Below, in pieces: positions 34,605 to 45,794 of a stretch of DNA of 64,000 nucleotides. The notes beneath the pieces are model-generated. The model did no database searches and was not told the origin of the DNA. It worked only from the letters and a program-made list of their open reading frames with translations. Position 1 is the stretch's first letter, and every line of letters starts with the position of its first letter. Source of the DNA: Triticum aestivum (Eukaryota > Streptophyta > Magnoliopsida > Poales > Poaceae); the NCBI RefSeq assembly GCF_018294505.1, contig NC_057802.1, positions 556,043,172 through 556,107,171 of the forward strand, given 5' to 3'. Position numbers and translations under genes: made by a program.

Positions 34605-34612
34605 TAGTGACT

Positions 34613-35648
34613 TCCTGAGTCAACTCCTGAGCCTATTCCTAAACCAACTCCGAAGAAGAGAGGTGTTCTATTTCTCAGTCCTGAAGATATGCAAGAGGCA
34701 AAGAAATCTATGAAAGAAAAGGGTATAAAAGCTGAAGATGCTAAGAATTTACCTCCTATTGAAGAAATACATGGTCTTAATTTACCGCCTGTTGAAGAAA
34801 CATATGATCTTAATCCATCACCTATTGAAGAAACTCATGGTCTTGATAACCCGACACAGGTAGTAAAGGTAAATACTCCCTATAGATATGATAAAGCTGA
34901 AATCCCTCCTACTAAGTTTGCTAGCCAATGTTTGGATGAGTTTGATAACTTTATGGTTAAGCAAGAAGATTTCAATGCTTATTTTGGTAGACAATTAAAA
35001 CAAAATGCTTATATGATTGAACATTTGAGTAATTACATGGCTAATGTTAAAGGTGAACTTAAACTCATTAGTAAACATGCTTCTATGGTTACCACTCAAG
35101 TAAAACAAGTACTTAAAGCTCAAAATGATTTGCTCAATGAATTAAATAGTAAGAAAAATGATTATGCTGTTAGAGTGGCTACTAGAACTGGTAAGATGAC
35201 TCAGGAACCTTTGTATCATGAAGGCCACCCTAGGAGAATTGAAGAAGATTCTCAGAGAAATAATATTGATGCACCTAGTCCTTCTAAAAAGAAGAAAAAG
35301 AAAAATGATAGGACTTTGCATACTTCTAGTGAACCTATTGCTGAACCACCTGAGAATCCAAATGATATTTCTATTTCTGATGCTGAAACACAATCTGGTA
35401 ATGAATATGAACCTAATGAAAATGTTAATGATGATGTTCATGATGATGCTCAACCTAGTAACGATAATGATGTAGAAATTGAACCTGCAGTTGATCTTGA
35501 TAACCCACAATCAAAGAATCAACGTTATGATAAGAGAGACTTTGCTGCCAGGAAGCACGGCAAGGAAAGAGAACCTTGGGTTCAGAAACCCATGCCTTTT
35601 CCTCCCAAACCATCCAAGAAAAAGGATGATGAGGATTTTGAGCGCTTT
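34613..35648 (+). pseudogene. Gypsy-A gag, C-terminal part
   Basis: The frame continues the gag interrupted at 24243. It begins with a Pro-rich linker (PEPIPKPTPKKRG), then Glu/Lys-rich sequence with three diverged EETHGLN-type repeats, a probable coiled coil, a basic KKKKKKND block and an acidic tail. Near 35648 it meets the CACTA-C terminus, and the last codons before the TAG at about 35670 belong to that insertion. Pol and the 3' LTR are not found downstream. Confidence 0.8.
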
Positions 35649-36369
35649 CACTACAAGAAATATGTCAACTAGTGACCTTCTGTCAGTGACCCTGGAAGAA
35701 TTGGTCATAGATCTATGACCATTTCAGACCAATTGTTCAAAAGCTGTTCGGGGGGCTCCAAACCCTAAACTATAACGACCATTTTGGTCAGAAAGGTCGT
35801 AATTTCCTTACACGAAATGGTCATAAAGCAGATAACACTGGCCCGCTGCCTTATTTCTAGCTGATCACGACCAATATAGATGGTCATAACCTTGTAAATT
35901 GTGGTGGGTTGCTATGACTAGGCGCCACCTCATCAGTTTTGCCTATGTGTCATGTCCATGTGGGAATTTTTGCCCCAAGTTGTGAAGCAACCTATATTTC
36001 TGTCATTACCAAAATTCCCAGAAAAATCTCATCAATTCTTTGGGTCATATCTTCATCAAATATGTAAAAAACCTTCCTTGCCTAGTTCAAAATAATTCAA
36101 CAATATTCATTTTCCTATTCTGTTCAGAACAACACTTTGTGAAGGAAGTACCACTTTGGCATGTCCAAATAGTATCCATTTTCTACAGTGCTTCCCTATG
36201 CCCAAATAACCATCCTCCACCAAATGCCAACTCAATCCCTTCATTATTTTGAGCCCAGCTTCAACATTTGTATTTATTTCCAGTGTGGTACATTGCAAAT
36301 CAAGTACCACCTAGGCTCCTCCTTTTGAGCTGAAAATTTGTGAAGACGGTCTTCTTACTAACTGATCAT
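35649..36369. mobile_element. CACTA-C, left end only, cut by gypsy-D
   Basis: CACTACAAGAAATATGTCAA starts exactly where the gypsy-A gag ends. Subterminal motifs around GGTCATAGATCTATGACC (a perfect 18-base palindrome near 35703) and GACCATTTTGGTCAGAAAGG recur to about 35900. The family differs from CACTA-A and CACTA-B. The gypsy-D LTR begins at 36370, and the right terminus is not in the window, so the target duplication cannot be tested. Confidence 0.7.
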
Positions 36370-37930
36370 TGATACGTCTCCAACGTATCTATAATTTTTG
36401 ATTGCTCCATGCTATATTATCTACTGTTTTGGACATTATTGGGCTTTAATATTCACTTTTATATTATTTTGGGGACTAACCTATTAACCGGAAGCCCAGC
36501 CCAGAATTGTTGTTTTTTTTGCCTATTTCAGAGTTTCGCAGAAAAAGAATATCAAACGGAGTCCAAACAGAATGAAACCTTCGGGAACGTGATTTTCAGA
36601 ACGAATATGATCCAGGAGACTTGGACCCTATGTCAAGAAATAAAGGAGGAGGTCACGAGGTAGGGGGGCGCCTACCGCCCAGGGCGTGCCCTCCACCCTC
36701 GTGGGCCCCCTGTTGCTCCACCGACGTACTCCTTCCTCCTATATATACCTATGTACCCCCAAACGATCAGATACGGAGCCAAAAACCTAATTCCACCGCC
36801 GCAACCTTCTGTACCCACGAGATCCCATCTTGGGGCCTGTTCCGGAGCTCCGCCGGAGGGGGCATCGATCACGGAGGGCTTCTACATCAACACCATAGCC
36901 CCTCCGATGAAGTGTGAGTAATTTACCTCAGACCTTCGGGTCCATAGTTATTAGCTAGATGGCTCCTTCTCTCTTTTTGGATCTCAATACAATGTTCTCC
37001 CCCTCTCTCGTGGAGATCTATTCGATGTAATCTTCTTTTGCGGTCTGTTCGTTGAGACCGATGAATTGTGGGTTTATGGTCAAGTTTATCTATGAACAAT
37101 ATTTGAATCTTCTGAATTCTTTTATGTATGATTGGTTATCTTTGCAAGTCTCTTTGAATTATCAGTTTGGTTTGGCCTACTAGATTGATCTTTCTTGCAA
37201 TGGGAGAAGTGCTTAGCTTTGGGTTCAATCTTGCAGTGTCCTTTCCCAGTGACAGTAGGGGCAGCAAGGCACGTATTGTATTGTTGCCATCGAGGATAAC
37301 AAGATGGGGTTTTTATCATATTGCATGAATTTATCCCTCTACATCATGTCATCTTGCTTAAGGCGTTACTCTTTTCTTATGAACTTAATACTCTAGATGC
37401 ATGCTGGATAGCGGTCGATGTGTGGAGTAATAGTAGTAGATGCAGGCAGGAGTCGGTCTACTTGTCTCGGACGTGATGCCTATATACATGATCATACCTA
37501 GATATTCTCATAACTATGCTCAATTCTGTCAATGGCTCAACAGTAATTTGTTCACCCATCGTAAAATACTTATGCTCTTGAGAGAAGCCACTAGTGAAAC
37601 CTATGGCCCCCGGGTCTATCTTCATCATATTAATCTTCCAACACTTAGTTATTTCCTTTGCTTTTTTACTTTGCTTTTATTTTACTTTGCATCTTTATCA
37701 CAAAAATACCAAAAGTATTATCATATCTATCAGATCTCACTCTCGTAAGTGACCGTGAAGGGATTGACAACCCCTTATCGCGTTGGTTGCGAGGATTTAT
37801 TTGTTTTGTGTAGGTGCGAGGGACTCGTGCGTAGCCTCCTACTGGATTGATACCTTGGTTCTGAAAAACTGAGGGAAATACTTACGCTACTTTGCTGCAT
37901 CACCCTTTCCTCTTCATGGGAAAACCAACG
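36370..37930 (+). mobile_element. Gypsy-D 5' LTR
   Basis: It starts TGATACGTCTCCAACGTATC. A CCTATATATACC near 36738 is a likely LTR TATA box. The sequence closely resembles a common Triticeae gypsy LTR (Fatima/Sabrina/WHAM type; which one I cannot say). The 3' edge is uncertain, placed before the primer site at 37961. Open frames inside are not genes. Confidence 0.75.
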
Positions 37931-37960
37931 CAGTGCTCAAGAGGTAGCAAGAAGGATTTC

Positions 37961-37978
37961 TGGCGCCGTTGCCGGGGA
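37961..37978 (+). promoter_or_regulatory. Gypsy-D primer-binding site
   Basis: TGGCGCCGTTGCCGGGGA is identical to the gypsy-A primer site and fits the 3' end of tRNA-Asp. Confidence 0.8.
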
Positions 37979-38166
37979 GGTCTACGCAAAAGTCAACATA
38001 CCAAGTACCCATCACAAACCCTTATCTCCCGCATTACATTATTTGCCATTTGCCTCTCGTTTTCCTCTCCCCCACTTCACCTTTGACTTTTCTTCGCCCT
38101 CCTTCCGTTCGATCTTGTGTTACCATGTGCCTTCTTTTTGCTTGCATCTTCACTTGCTAAAAGTTT

Positions 38167-38988
38167 ATGGATCCTCATCCGCTTGCTAATCTTTTTAAGA
38201 TATCCTATTATGATGAACCAATTGCTAGTGAGTTTTGTGCACTAGATTATCTTTAGGAAGTTTTGCTTGAAATTTGTGATGAAGTACTTTATAAAGAGAT
38301 TCAAGATAGCTCCTTGAATAAAAAGCATGATTGCAATGATTTTACTATAAATTCTCTTGATGTCAATCGCGCTAATAATATGCAAAACCCTAAGCTTGGA
38401 GATGCTAGTTTTGTTATGTCTACTACTTGTTGCAATGGTCATGATTGGGGTGATTCTTCTTATGATCTTGAAAATTTATTTAAGCCCCATGATGAATATG
38501 AGATTGATAATAGTGTTTGCAATAATATTGAAAGTGGGTTTGGAAGAGTGTCAACTTTAGATCCCACATATTTGGATTTTGATCAATCTTATGAATTTTT
38601 TGATAAAAGTGGGCTTGGAGAGGTCATGACTTTAGTTAATGTTAATCCCGCTATTTTGGAAGAGTGTCAACTTTGCATACATGTGGATCGTGTTGAGAAT
38701 ATGTTATGTGATAGCTATTTAGTTGAATTTGCTTATGATCCTACATGTAATTATTATGAGAGAGGAAAATATGGTTCTAGGAATTTTCATGTTACTAAAT
38801 TACCTCTCTTCATGTTGAGATTGCTATCGTCTTGTTCCTTGCATATGCTAGTTTTGCTTGCCTTGATAATGTGTTTGCCTATAAGATGCCTATGCATAGG
38901 AAGAATGTTAGACTTAGATGTGTTTTTCACATGTTTCATGATGCTCTCTTTGTGTTTCAATTATTATCTTTCGTGTGAGCATCATTGA
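38167..38988 (+). pseudogene. Gypsy-D internal ORF of unknown function, early stop
   Basis: ATG 38167 (MDPHPLANLFK) is in frame with the long open stretch from 38263 but is separated from it by TAG at 38254-38256. The product is acidic and Asn/Asp/Ser-rich, with a hydrophobic C-terminal third that could form one or two membrane segments (about residues 190-230 of the 38263 frame). It has no gag, protease, reverse transcriptase or integrase motifs, so this element looks like a large non-autonomous derivative carrying its own ORF. I do not know the function. Confidence 0.6.
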
Positions 38989-39949
38989 AATCTCAATGCC
39001 TAGCTAGGGGCGTTAAACAATAGCGCTTGTTGGGAGGCAACCCAATTTTATTTTTAGTTTTTTGCTTTTTGCTTCTGTTTAGGAATAAATATTTGATCTA
39101 GCCTCTGGTTAGATTTGTTTTTATGTTTTAATTAGTGTTTGCGCCAAGTTAAACCTATAGGATCTTCTTGGATGAAGTTATTCTATCTTGCTGTAATTTC
39201 CAGAAACTTTCTGTTCACAAAAATAATTGTTAAAAATCACCCGAACGTGATAAAATACTGATTCCAATTGCTGCTGATCAATAAACAAATTGTCTAGGTC
39301 GTCCTATTTTTGCTGATTTTTTGGAGTTCCAGAAGTTTGCGTTAGTTACAGATTACTACAGACTGTTCTGTTTTTTACACATTCTGTTTTTCGTGTGTTG
39401 TTTGCTTATTTTGTTCAATCTATGGCTAGTAAAATAGTTTATAAACCATAGAGAAGTTGGAATACAGTAGGTTTAACACCAATATAAATAAAGAATGAGT
39501 TCATTACAGTACCTTGAAGTGGTCTTTTGTTTTCTTTCGCTAACGGAGCTCACGAGATTTTCTGTTGAGTTTTGTGTTGTGAAGTTTTCAAGTTTTGGGT
39601 GAAAGATTTGATGGATTATGGAACAAGGAGTGGCGAGAGCCTAAGATTGGGGATGCCCATGGCACCCCCAAGATAATCTAAGGACACCATAAAGCCAAAG
39701 CTTGGGGATGCCCCGGAAGGCATCCCCTCTTTCGTCTACTTCCATCGGTAACTTTACTTGGACCTATATTTTTATTCACCACATGATATGTGTTTTGCTT
39801 GGAGCATCTTGTATGATATGAGTCTTTGCTTTTTAGTTTACCACAATCATCCTTGCTGTACACACCTTTTGAGAGAGCCATACATGATTTCGAATTTGTT
39901 AGAATACTCTATGTGCTTCGCTTATATATTTTGAGTTATATAGTTTTGA
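38989..39949 (+). other. Gypsy-D internal non-coding region, abruptly ended
   Basis: The sequence is of the type that precedes the 3' LTR in this family: GGGCGTTAAACAATAGCGC ... GTTGGGAGGCAACCC, then GCTTGGGGATGCCCCGGAAG, a G/C-rich stem. No gene is seen. Similarity to the family, as I remember it, stops near TATATAGTTTT at about 39947. No polypurine tract or 3' LTR follows. Confidence 0.6.
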
Positions 39950-40181
39950 ACGGTCTATCCGACCCATTTGCATAACTATTTAATTAGCTTATAAATCCCG
40001 ACAGGGCCTCCAGTTCTAGTTTTTTTTCGGTCAAACCAGCGGTGCGATCTGGTTTTTTAAACTATGGTCATTGTCCTCGCCCCCCCCCCCCCCCGAGGGG
40101 CTAGGTCGCTCGAGCCAGCTGGCCGGGGCCAAGCCCGGCTCGACGACCAGGCGATGTGTGCCATCTGTTTCGTGTTGGCCT
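39950..40181. repeat. Left flank of the solo LTR: unknown DNA, C16 run, 100-bp unit
   Basis: About 130 bases of unrecognised DNA are followed by a run of 16 C (40080-40095). One copy of the GGGGCTAGGTCGCTCGAGCC unit then ends at GGCCT (40177-40181), the left target duplication of the solo LTR. Confidence 0.7.
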
Positions 40182-41165
40182 TGAAGGAAATATTCCCTAG
40201 AGGCAATAATAAAGTTGTTATTTTATATTTCCTTATTCATGATAAAGGTTTATTATTCATGCTAGAATTGTATTGATCGGAAATCTAAATACATGTGTGA
40301 ATACATAGACAAACACTGTGTCCCTAGTGAGCCTCTACTTGACTAGCTCGTTGATCAAAGATGATTAAGGTTTCCTGACCATGGACATGAGTTGTCATTT
40401 GATAACGGGATCACATCATTAGGAGAATGATGTGATGGACAAGACCCATTTGTTAGCTTAGCATATTGATCGTTCAGTTTGTATTGCTATTGTTTTCTTC
40501 ATGTCAAATACATATTCTATCGACTATGAGATTATGCAACTCCCGGATACCGGAGGAATGCCTTGTGTGCTATCAAACGTCACAACGTAACTAGGTGATT
40601 ATAAAGATGCTCTATAGGTATCTCCGAAGGTGTTTGTTGAGTTGGCATAGATCATAATTAGGATTTGTCAGTCCGAGTATCGGAGAGGTATCTCTGGGCC
40701 CTCTCGGTAATACACATCATAAGAAGCCTCGCAAGCAAAGTGACTAATGAGTTAGTTGAAAGATGATGTATTACCGCACATGTAAAGAGACCTGCCGGTA
40801 ACGAGATTGAACTAGGTATGAAGATACCGACGATCGAATCTTGGGCAAGTAACATACCGATAGACAAAGGGAATAATGTATGTTGTCATAACGGTTCGAC
40901 CGATAAAGATCTTCGTAGAATATGTAGGAGCCAATATGAGCATCCAGGTTCCGCTATTGGTTATTGACCAGAGAGGTGTCTCGGTCATGTCTACATAGTT
41001 CTCGAACCCGTAGGGTCCGCACGCTTAACGTTCGATGACGATTTAGTATTATGAGTTATGTGATTTGGTGACCGAATGTTGTTCGGATTCCCGGATGAGA
41101 TCACAGACATGACGAGGAGTCTCGAAATGGTCAAGAGGTAAAGATTGATATATAGCACGATAGTA
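40182..41165 (+). mobile_element. Left part of BARE/WIS/Angela-like solo LTR, copy 2
   Basis: It begins TGAAGGAAATATTCCCTAGA, typical of BARE-type LTRs, and runs to CGATAGTA where CACTA-A enters. With 51488-52259 and one GTA removed, it forms a complete LTR of about 1,753 bp (TG...CA). GGCCT/AGCCT flank it as target duplication. No internal retrotransposon sequence is present, so this is a solo LTR left by LTR-LTR recombination. Confidence 0.9.
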
Positions 41166-41319
41166 CACTAGTACAAAAAGAGGCTTCCATACGCCCCCAT
41201 TAGTCCCCAAAATAATCGAACCGCGACAAAAGGGGTCTTTAGTCGTGGTTCGGGAGGAGACCCGCGACCAACTATCTGGGCCCAGCGCGCTCGGTCGACA
41301 GCTGGCGGACGGGAGGGGC

Positions 41320-41380
41320 TTAAGGCCTTTAGTCGCGGTTGGCCAGGCCAACCGGGACTAAAGGCCCATCCCTATATATA
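41320..41380 (+). promoter_or_regulatory. Hairpin and TATA box of the CACTA-A transposase gene
   Basis: CCTTTAGTCGCGGTTGGCC and GGCCAACCGGGACTAAAGG (41326-41364) form a near-perfect stem. TATATATA follows at 41373-41380. A CACTTCACTTCACTCAGC leader comes next, and AATAATGCAG directly precedes the ATG at 41706, so a leader intron is likely. The stem repeats the subterminal motif, so transposon-protein autoregulation is plausible but inferred. Confidence 0.6.
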
Positions 41381-41705
41381 GGACTCAGCTCACTTCACTT
41401 CACTCAGCTCACTTCACAATATTCAGAAGGGGGTGGTGGGTTTGCTTTTGGTTCCTCCTATGCACACAAGGTGTTCGATGAAATGCCCGAGAGCCTGAAA
41501 CAAACATGATATGAAGTGTCCGAGCCACACTTGAGCTTTCTCATTTATTTTTCCTCCGCGATCGCGGTTAGCAACTTGAACCTTTCACGTGTCATTGATA
41601 AAATATGCATGTGTGTAGTTCATTGTTTAATTTGTATTATTTCTAGCTAGTTAGTTTAACAAATGCATGATGGTTAATTATATACTTTATATAATAATAA
41701 TGCAG

Positions 41706-44700
41706 ATGAATCGGCAATGGATGTACGGTCCCCGACTCTCCGGCGAGTTCACTACGGGTTTGAAAGATTTCCTCGTAGTGGCAAATGCGAACAAGCAGCA
41801 AGGTTTTATTATCTGTCCATGTGCTGTCTGTAAGAATCAGAAGGGTTACTCCTCCTCAAGAGACATTCACATGCACTTGCTTCGGCACGGTTTCATGCGA
41901 AGCTATAATTGTTGGACCAAGCATGGAGAAAGAGGGGTTAGAATGGAAGAAGATGAAGAAGGGGATGATATCGATGACAACTATCATGATCATTTCGGTG
42001 ATACTTTCATGGAGGATGATGCTGAAGGTGGGGAAGGGTTAGGTGAAGGTGAAGAAGAGGCACATGATGAGCCCGCTGATTATCTTGGTCGGACCATTGC
42101 TGATGCACGGAGACGCTGCGAAACTGACAAGGATAGGGAGAATTTGGATCGCATGTTAGAGGATCACAAAAAGTCGTTGTATCCAGGATGCGATAATAGT
42201 CTGAAAAAGCTGGGCTGCACACTGGATTTGCTAAAATGGAAGGCACAGGAAGGTGTAGGTGACTCATCATTTGAAAATTTGCTGAAAATGTTGAAGAATA
42301 TGTTTCCGAAGAATAACGAGTTGCCCGCCAGTACGTACGAAGCAAAGAAGGTTGTCTGCCCTCTAGGTTTAGAGGTTCTGAAGATACATGCATGCATTAA
42401 CGACTGCATCCTCTACCGCGGTGAATACGAGAATTTGAATGAATGCCCTGTATGCACTGCATTGTGTTATAAGATCAGAGGCGATGACCCTGGTGACGAT
42501 GTTGAGGGAGAGAAACCCAGGAAGAGGGTTCCCGCCAAGGTGATGTGGTATGCTCCTATAATACCACGGTTGAAACGTCTGTTCAGGAACAAAAAGCATG
42601 CCAAGTCGTTGCGATGGCACAAAGAGGACCGTAAGTCCGACGGGGAGTTGAGACACACCGCTGATGGAACGCAATGGAGAAAGATCGACAGAGTGTTCAA
42701 AGATTTTGCAGCTGACGCAAGGAACATAAGATTTGGTCTAAGTACTGATGGCATGAATCCTTTTGGCGAGCAGAGCTCCAGCCATAGCACCTGGCCCGTG
42801 ACTCTATGCATCTACAACCTTCCTCCTTGGTTGTGCATGAAGCGGAAGTTCATTATGATGCCAGTGCTCATCCAAGGTCCAAAGCAACCCGGGAACGACA
42901 TCGATGTGTACCTAAGGCCATTAGTTGATGAACTTTTACAGTTGTGGGCCAGACCTGGTGTACGTGTCTGGGATGAGCACAAAGGAGAGGAATTTGACCT
43001 ACGAGCGTTGCTTTTTGTAACCATCAACGATTGGCCTGCTCTCAGTAACCTTTCAGGACAGACAAATAAGGGATACAATGCATGCACGCACTGCTTACAT
43101 GAGACTGAAAGTGTACGTTTGGTTAATTGTAAGAAGAACGTGTACCTAGGTCATCGTCGATTTCTTCCCCGAAATCATAACGTAAGAAAGAAAGGCAAGC
43201 ATTTCAACGGCAAGGCAGATCACCGGCCGAAGCCTGCGGAACGTACTGGTGCTGAGATATTTGATATGGTCAAGGATTTGAAAGTCATCTTTGGAAAGGG
43301 TCCTGGCAGACAATCAGTTCCGCGGGGAGTTGACGGGCACGCACCCATGTGGAAGAAGAAATCTATATTTTGGGAGCTAGAATATTGGAAAGTCCTAGAT
43401 GTCCGCTCTGCAATCGACGTGATGCATGTTACGAAGAATATTTGCGTGAACCTGCTAAGCTTCTTGGGCGTGTATGGGAAGACAAATGATACAAAGGAAG
43501 CACGGCAGGACCAGCAACTTTTGAAAGACCCAGATGACCGGCATCCGGAATGGTTTCAAGGTCGTGCCAGCTACGCTCTTACCAAAGAAGAGAAGGTCAT
43601 TTTTTTTGAATGCCTGAGCAGTATGAAGGTCCCGTCTGGCTTCTCGTCGAATATAAAGGGAATAATAAACATGGCGGAGAAAAAGTTCCAAAACCTGAAG
43701 TCTCACGACTGCCACATGATTATGACGCAATTGCTTCCGATTGCTTTGAGGGGGCTCCTACCGGAAAATGTTCGAGTAGCCATTGTGAAGCTATGTGCAT
43801 TCCTCAATGCAATCTCTCAGAAGGTAATCAATCCAGAAGATCTACCACGGTTACAGAACGATGTGGTCCAATGCCTTGTCAGTTTCGAGTTGGTGTTCCC
43901 ACCATCCTTCTTCGATATTATGACGCACCTCCTGCTCCACCTAGTCGAAGAGATTTCCATTCTCGGTCCTGTATTTCTACACAATATGTTCCCCTTTGAG
44001 AGGTTCATGGGAGTATTAAAGAAATATGTTCGTAACCGTGCTAGGCCAGAAGGAAGCATCGTCAAGGGCTATGGAAATGAGGAGGTAATTGAGTTCTGTA
44101 TTGACTATGTTCCTGACCTTAAGCCGATTGGTATTCCTCAATCGCGGCACGAGGGGAGACTAAGTGGAAAAGGCACGATCGGAAGGAAATCAACGATATG
44201 TATGGACGGTCATTCTATGACTGAAGCACACCACACAGTTCTGCAAAATTCCAGCTTGGTGGCTCCGTTCTTCGAGCAACACAAGAATATTTTACGCTCG
44301 GACAACCCGGGGAAGCCTGAATCCTGGATTAGAAAGGCCCACATGGAGACTTTCGGCAGTTGGTTGCGAAAACATTTAATGAATGACAATGATGTTGGAG
44401 ATCAGCTGTACATGTTGGCCAAGAAACCATCTTCGACTATAACGATTTTCCAAGGGTACGAGATAAATGGGAATACATTTTACACCATCGCCCAAGATAA
44501 AAAGAGCACCAACCAAAACAGTGGTGTCCGGTTTGATGCAGCAACCGAGAATGGGCAAAAGGTCACATATTATGGTTACATAGAGGAGATATGGGAACTT
44601 GACTATGGACCCTCCTTTAAGGTCCCTTTGTTCCGGTGCAAATGGTTCAAGCTAACAGGAGGTGGGGTAAAGGTGGACGAGCAATACGGAATGACAATGG

Positions 44701-45041
44701 TGGATTTCAACAATCTTGGTTACCTTGACGAACCATTCGTCCTTGCCAAAGATGTCGCTCAGGTTTTTTATTTGAAGGACATGAGTAGCAAACCGAGGAA
44801 ACGGAAAGATAAGAAAACGATCAGTACATCATGCGATGATCCAAAGCGCCACATTGTTCTTTCAGGGAAAAGAAACATCGTGGGAGTGGAGGACAAGACA
44901 GACATGTCAGAAGATTATAATATGTTTGGTGAAATTCCGCCCTTCAAAGTGAACACTGACCCAAGCATTAAGTTAAATGATGAGGATGCTCCATGGATAC
45001 GGCACAATCGTAAGCAAGCAGGGACACAAGGGAAGAATTGA
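41706..45041 (+). CDS. CACTA-A transposase (TNPD-like), intact
   Basis: The start at 41706 (MNRQWMYG) is chosen because it follows an acceptor-like TAATGCAG and opens the transposase-associated domain. The frame extends 13 codons further upstream with no family similarity. The product is 1,111 aa, usual for plant CACTA transposases. Domains: transposase-associated Cys-rich N-terminus (CPCAVC ... HLLRHGF), an acidic linker near 90-130, tnp2/Transposase_21 with FGLSTDGMNPFG near residue 345, DUF4218-like about 670-800 (HLLLHLVEEISILGP), DUF4216-like about 950-985 (LFRCKWFKL), and a basic tail. It would act in the nucleus on the CACTA ends, together with a TNPA-type partner. Copy 1 (1-1878) is broken, so this is the source copy if the family is active. 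Confidence 0.93.
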   Translation: MNRQWMYGPRLSGEFTTGLKDFLVVANANKQQGFIICPCAVCKNQKGYSSSRDIHMHLLRHGFMRSYNCWTKHGERGVRMEEDEEGDDIDDNYHDHFGDTFMEDDAEGGEGLGEGEEEAHDEPADYLGRTIADARRRCETDKDRENLDRMLEDHKKSLYPGCDNSLKKLGCTLDLLKWKAQEGVGDSSFENLLKMLKNMFPKNNELPASTYEAKKVVCPLGLEVLKIHACINDCILYRGEYENLNECPVCTALCYKIRGDDPGDDVEGEKPRKRVPAKVMWYAPIIPRLKRLFRNKKHAKSLRWHKEDRKSDGELRHTADGTQWRKIDRVFKDFAADARNIRFGLSTDGMNPFGEQSSSHSTWPVTLCIYNLPPWLCMKRKFIMMPVLIQGPKQPGNDIDVYLRPLVDELLQLWARPGVRVWDEHKGEEFDLRALLFVTINDWPALSNLSGQTNKGYNACTHCLHETESVRLVNCKKNVYLGHRRFLPRNHNVRKKGKHFNGKADHRPKPAERTGAEIFDMVKDLKVIFGKGPGRQSVPRGVDGHAPMWKKKSIFWELEYWKVLDVRSAIDVMHVTKNICVNLLSFLGVYGKTNDTKEARQDQQLLKDPDDRHPEWFQGRASYALTKEEKVIFFECLSSMKVPSGFSSNIKGIINMAEKKFQNLKSHDCHMIMTQLLPIALRGLLPENVRVAIVKLCAFLNAISQKVINPEDLPRLQNDVVQCLVSFELVFPPSFFDIMTHLLLHLVEEISILGPVFLHNMFPFERFMGVLKKYVRNRARPEGSIVKGYGNEEVIEFCIDYVPDLKPIGIPQSRHEGRLSGKGTIGRKSTICMDGHSMTEAHHTVLQNSSLVAPFFEQHKNILRSDNPGKPESWIRKAHMETFGSWLRKHLMNDNDVGDQLYMLAKKPSSTITIFQGYEINGNTFYTIAQDKKSTNQNSGVRFDAATENGQKVTYYGYIEEIWELDYGPSFKVPLFRCKWFKLTGGGVKVDEQYGMTMVDFNNLGYLDEPFVLAKDVAQVFYLKDMSSKPRKRKDKKTISTSCDDPKRHIVLSGKRNIVGVEDKTDMSEDYNMFGEIPPFKVNTDPSIKLNDEDAPWIRHNRKQAGTQGKN

Positions 45042-45189
45042 TGTGTAATAATTTATTGTACCAAACTTTGTTGAATGGATCATGTGAATTAAAACGTACG
45101 ATGGCGAATCCGGATGATTTGTATTTGGTCGATGAACTGAATGATGTATCAAACCTTTTGTCAAACCTTCAAGGGATCGATGAACTGAA

Positions 45190-45788
45190 TTTTTTGATAT
45201 ATTATTTGTATTTTTAAGATTTTAAAATGAATTAGTTTTATTTTTCTGATTTTTTTGATATATTATTTGTATTTTTAAGATTTTAAAATGAATTAGTTTT
45301 ATTTTTCTGATTTTTTTGATATGTTATTTGTATTTTTAAGATTTTAAAATGAATTAGTTTTATTTTTCTGATTTTTTTGATATATAATTGTATTTTTAAG
45401 ATTTTAAAATGAATTAGTTTTATTTTTCTGATTTTTTGATATATTATTTGTATTTTCAAGATTTTAAAATGAATTAGTTTTATTTTTCTGATTTTTTTGA
45501 TATATTATTTGTGTTTTTAAGATTTTAAAATGAATTAGTTTTATTTTTCTGATTTTTTGATATATTATTTGTATTTTCAAGATTTTAAAATGAATTAGTT
45601 TTATTTTTCTGATTTTTTTGATATATTATTTGTGTTTTTAAGATTTTAAAATGAATTAGTTTTATTTTTCTGATTTTTTCATATATTATTTGTATTTTTA
45701 AGATTTTAAAATGAATTAGTTTATTTTTCTGATTTTTTGATATATAATTGTATTTTTAAGATTTTAAAATGAATTAGTTTTATTTTAT
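45190..45788. repeat. 60-bp AT-rich tandem repeat, 10 units
   Basis: This is the same array as at 2027-2505 but with two more units. Units with GTATTTTCAAG and GTGTTTTTAAG occur as a doubled pair here, which suggests a two-unit duplication in this copy or a loss in copy 1. Confidence 0.9.
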
Positions 45789-45794
45789 ATGAAA

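Larger units (their letters stand above)
24244..34609 (-). mobile_element. CACTA-B element, complete, ACT target duplication
   Basis: The termini are CACTACAGGAAACAGC on the left and, as the complement, CACTACTGGAATCAGC on the right. ACT at 24241-24243 and at 34610-34612 is the 3-bp target duplication expected of CACTA elements. The element is 10,366 bp. Both genes are on the minus strand: transposase first, then a TNPA-type gene. Each end has CTTTGCCGTC(C/T)GCC subterminal repeats. The family is clearly different from CACTA-A. Confidence 0.95.

Noticed and set aside
38263..38988. Start at 38263 for the gypsy-D ORF
   Set aside because: This CTT-GAA region has an upstream in-frame ATG at 38167 whose reading is interrupted by TAG; the longer reading is more likely ancestral.
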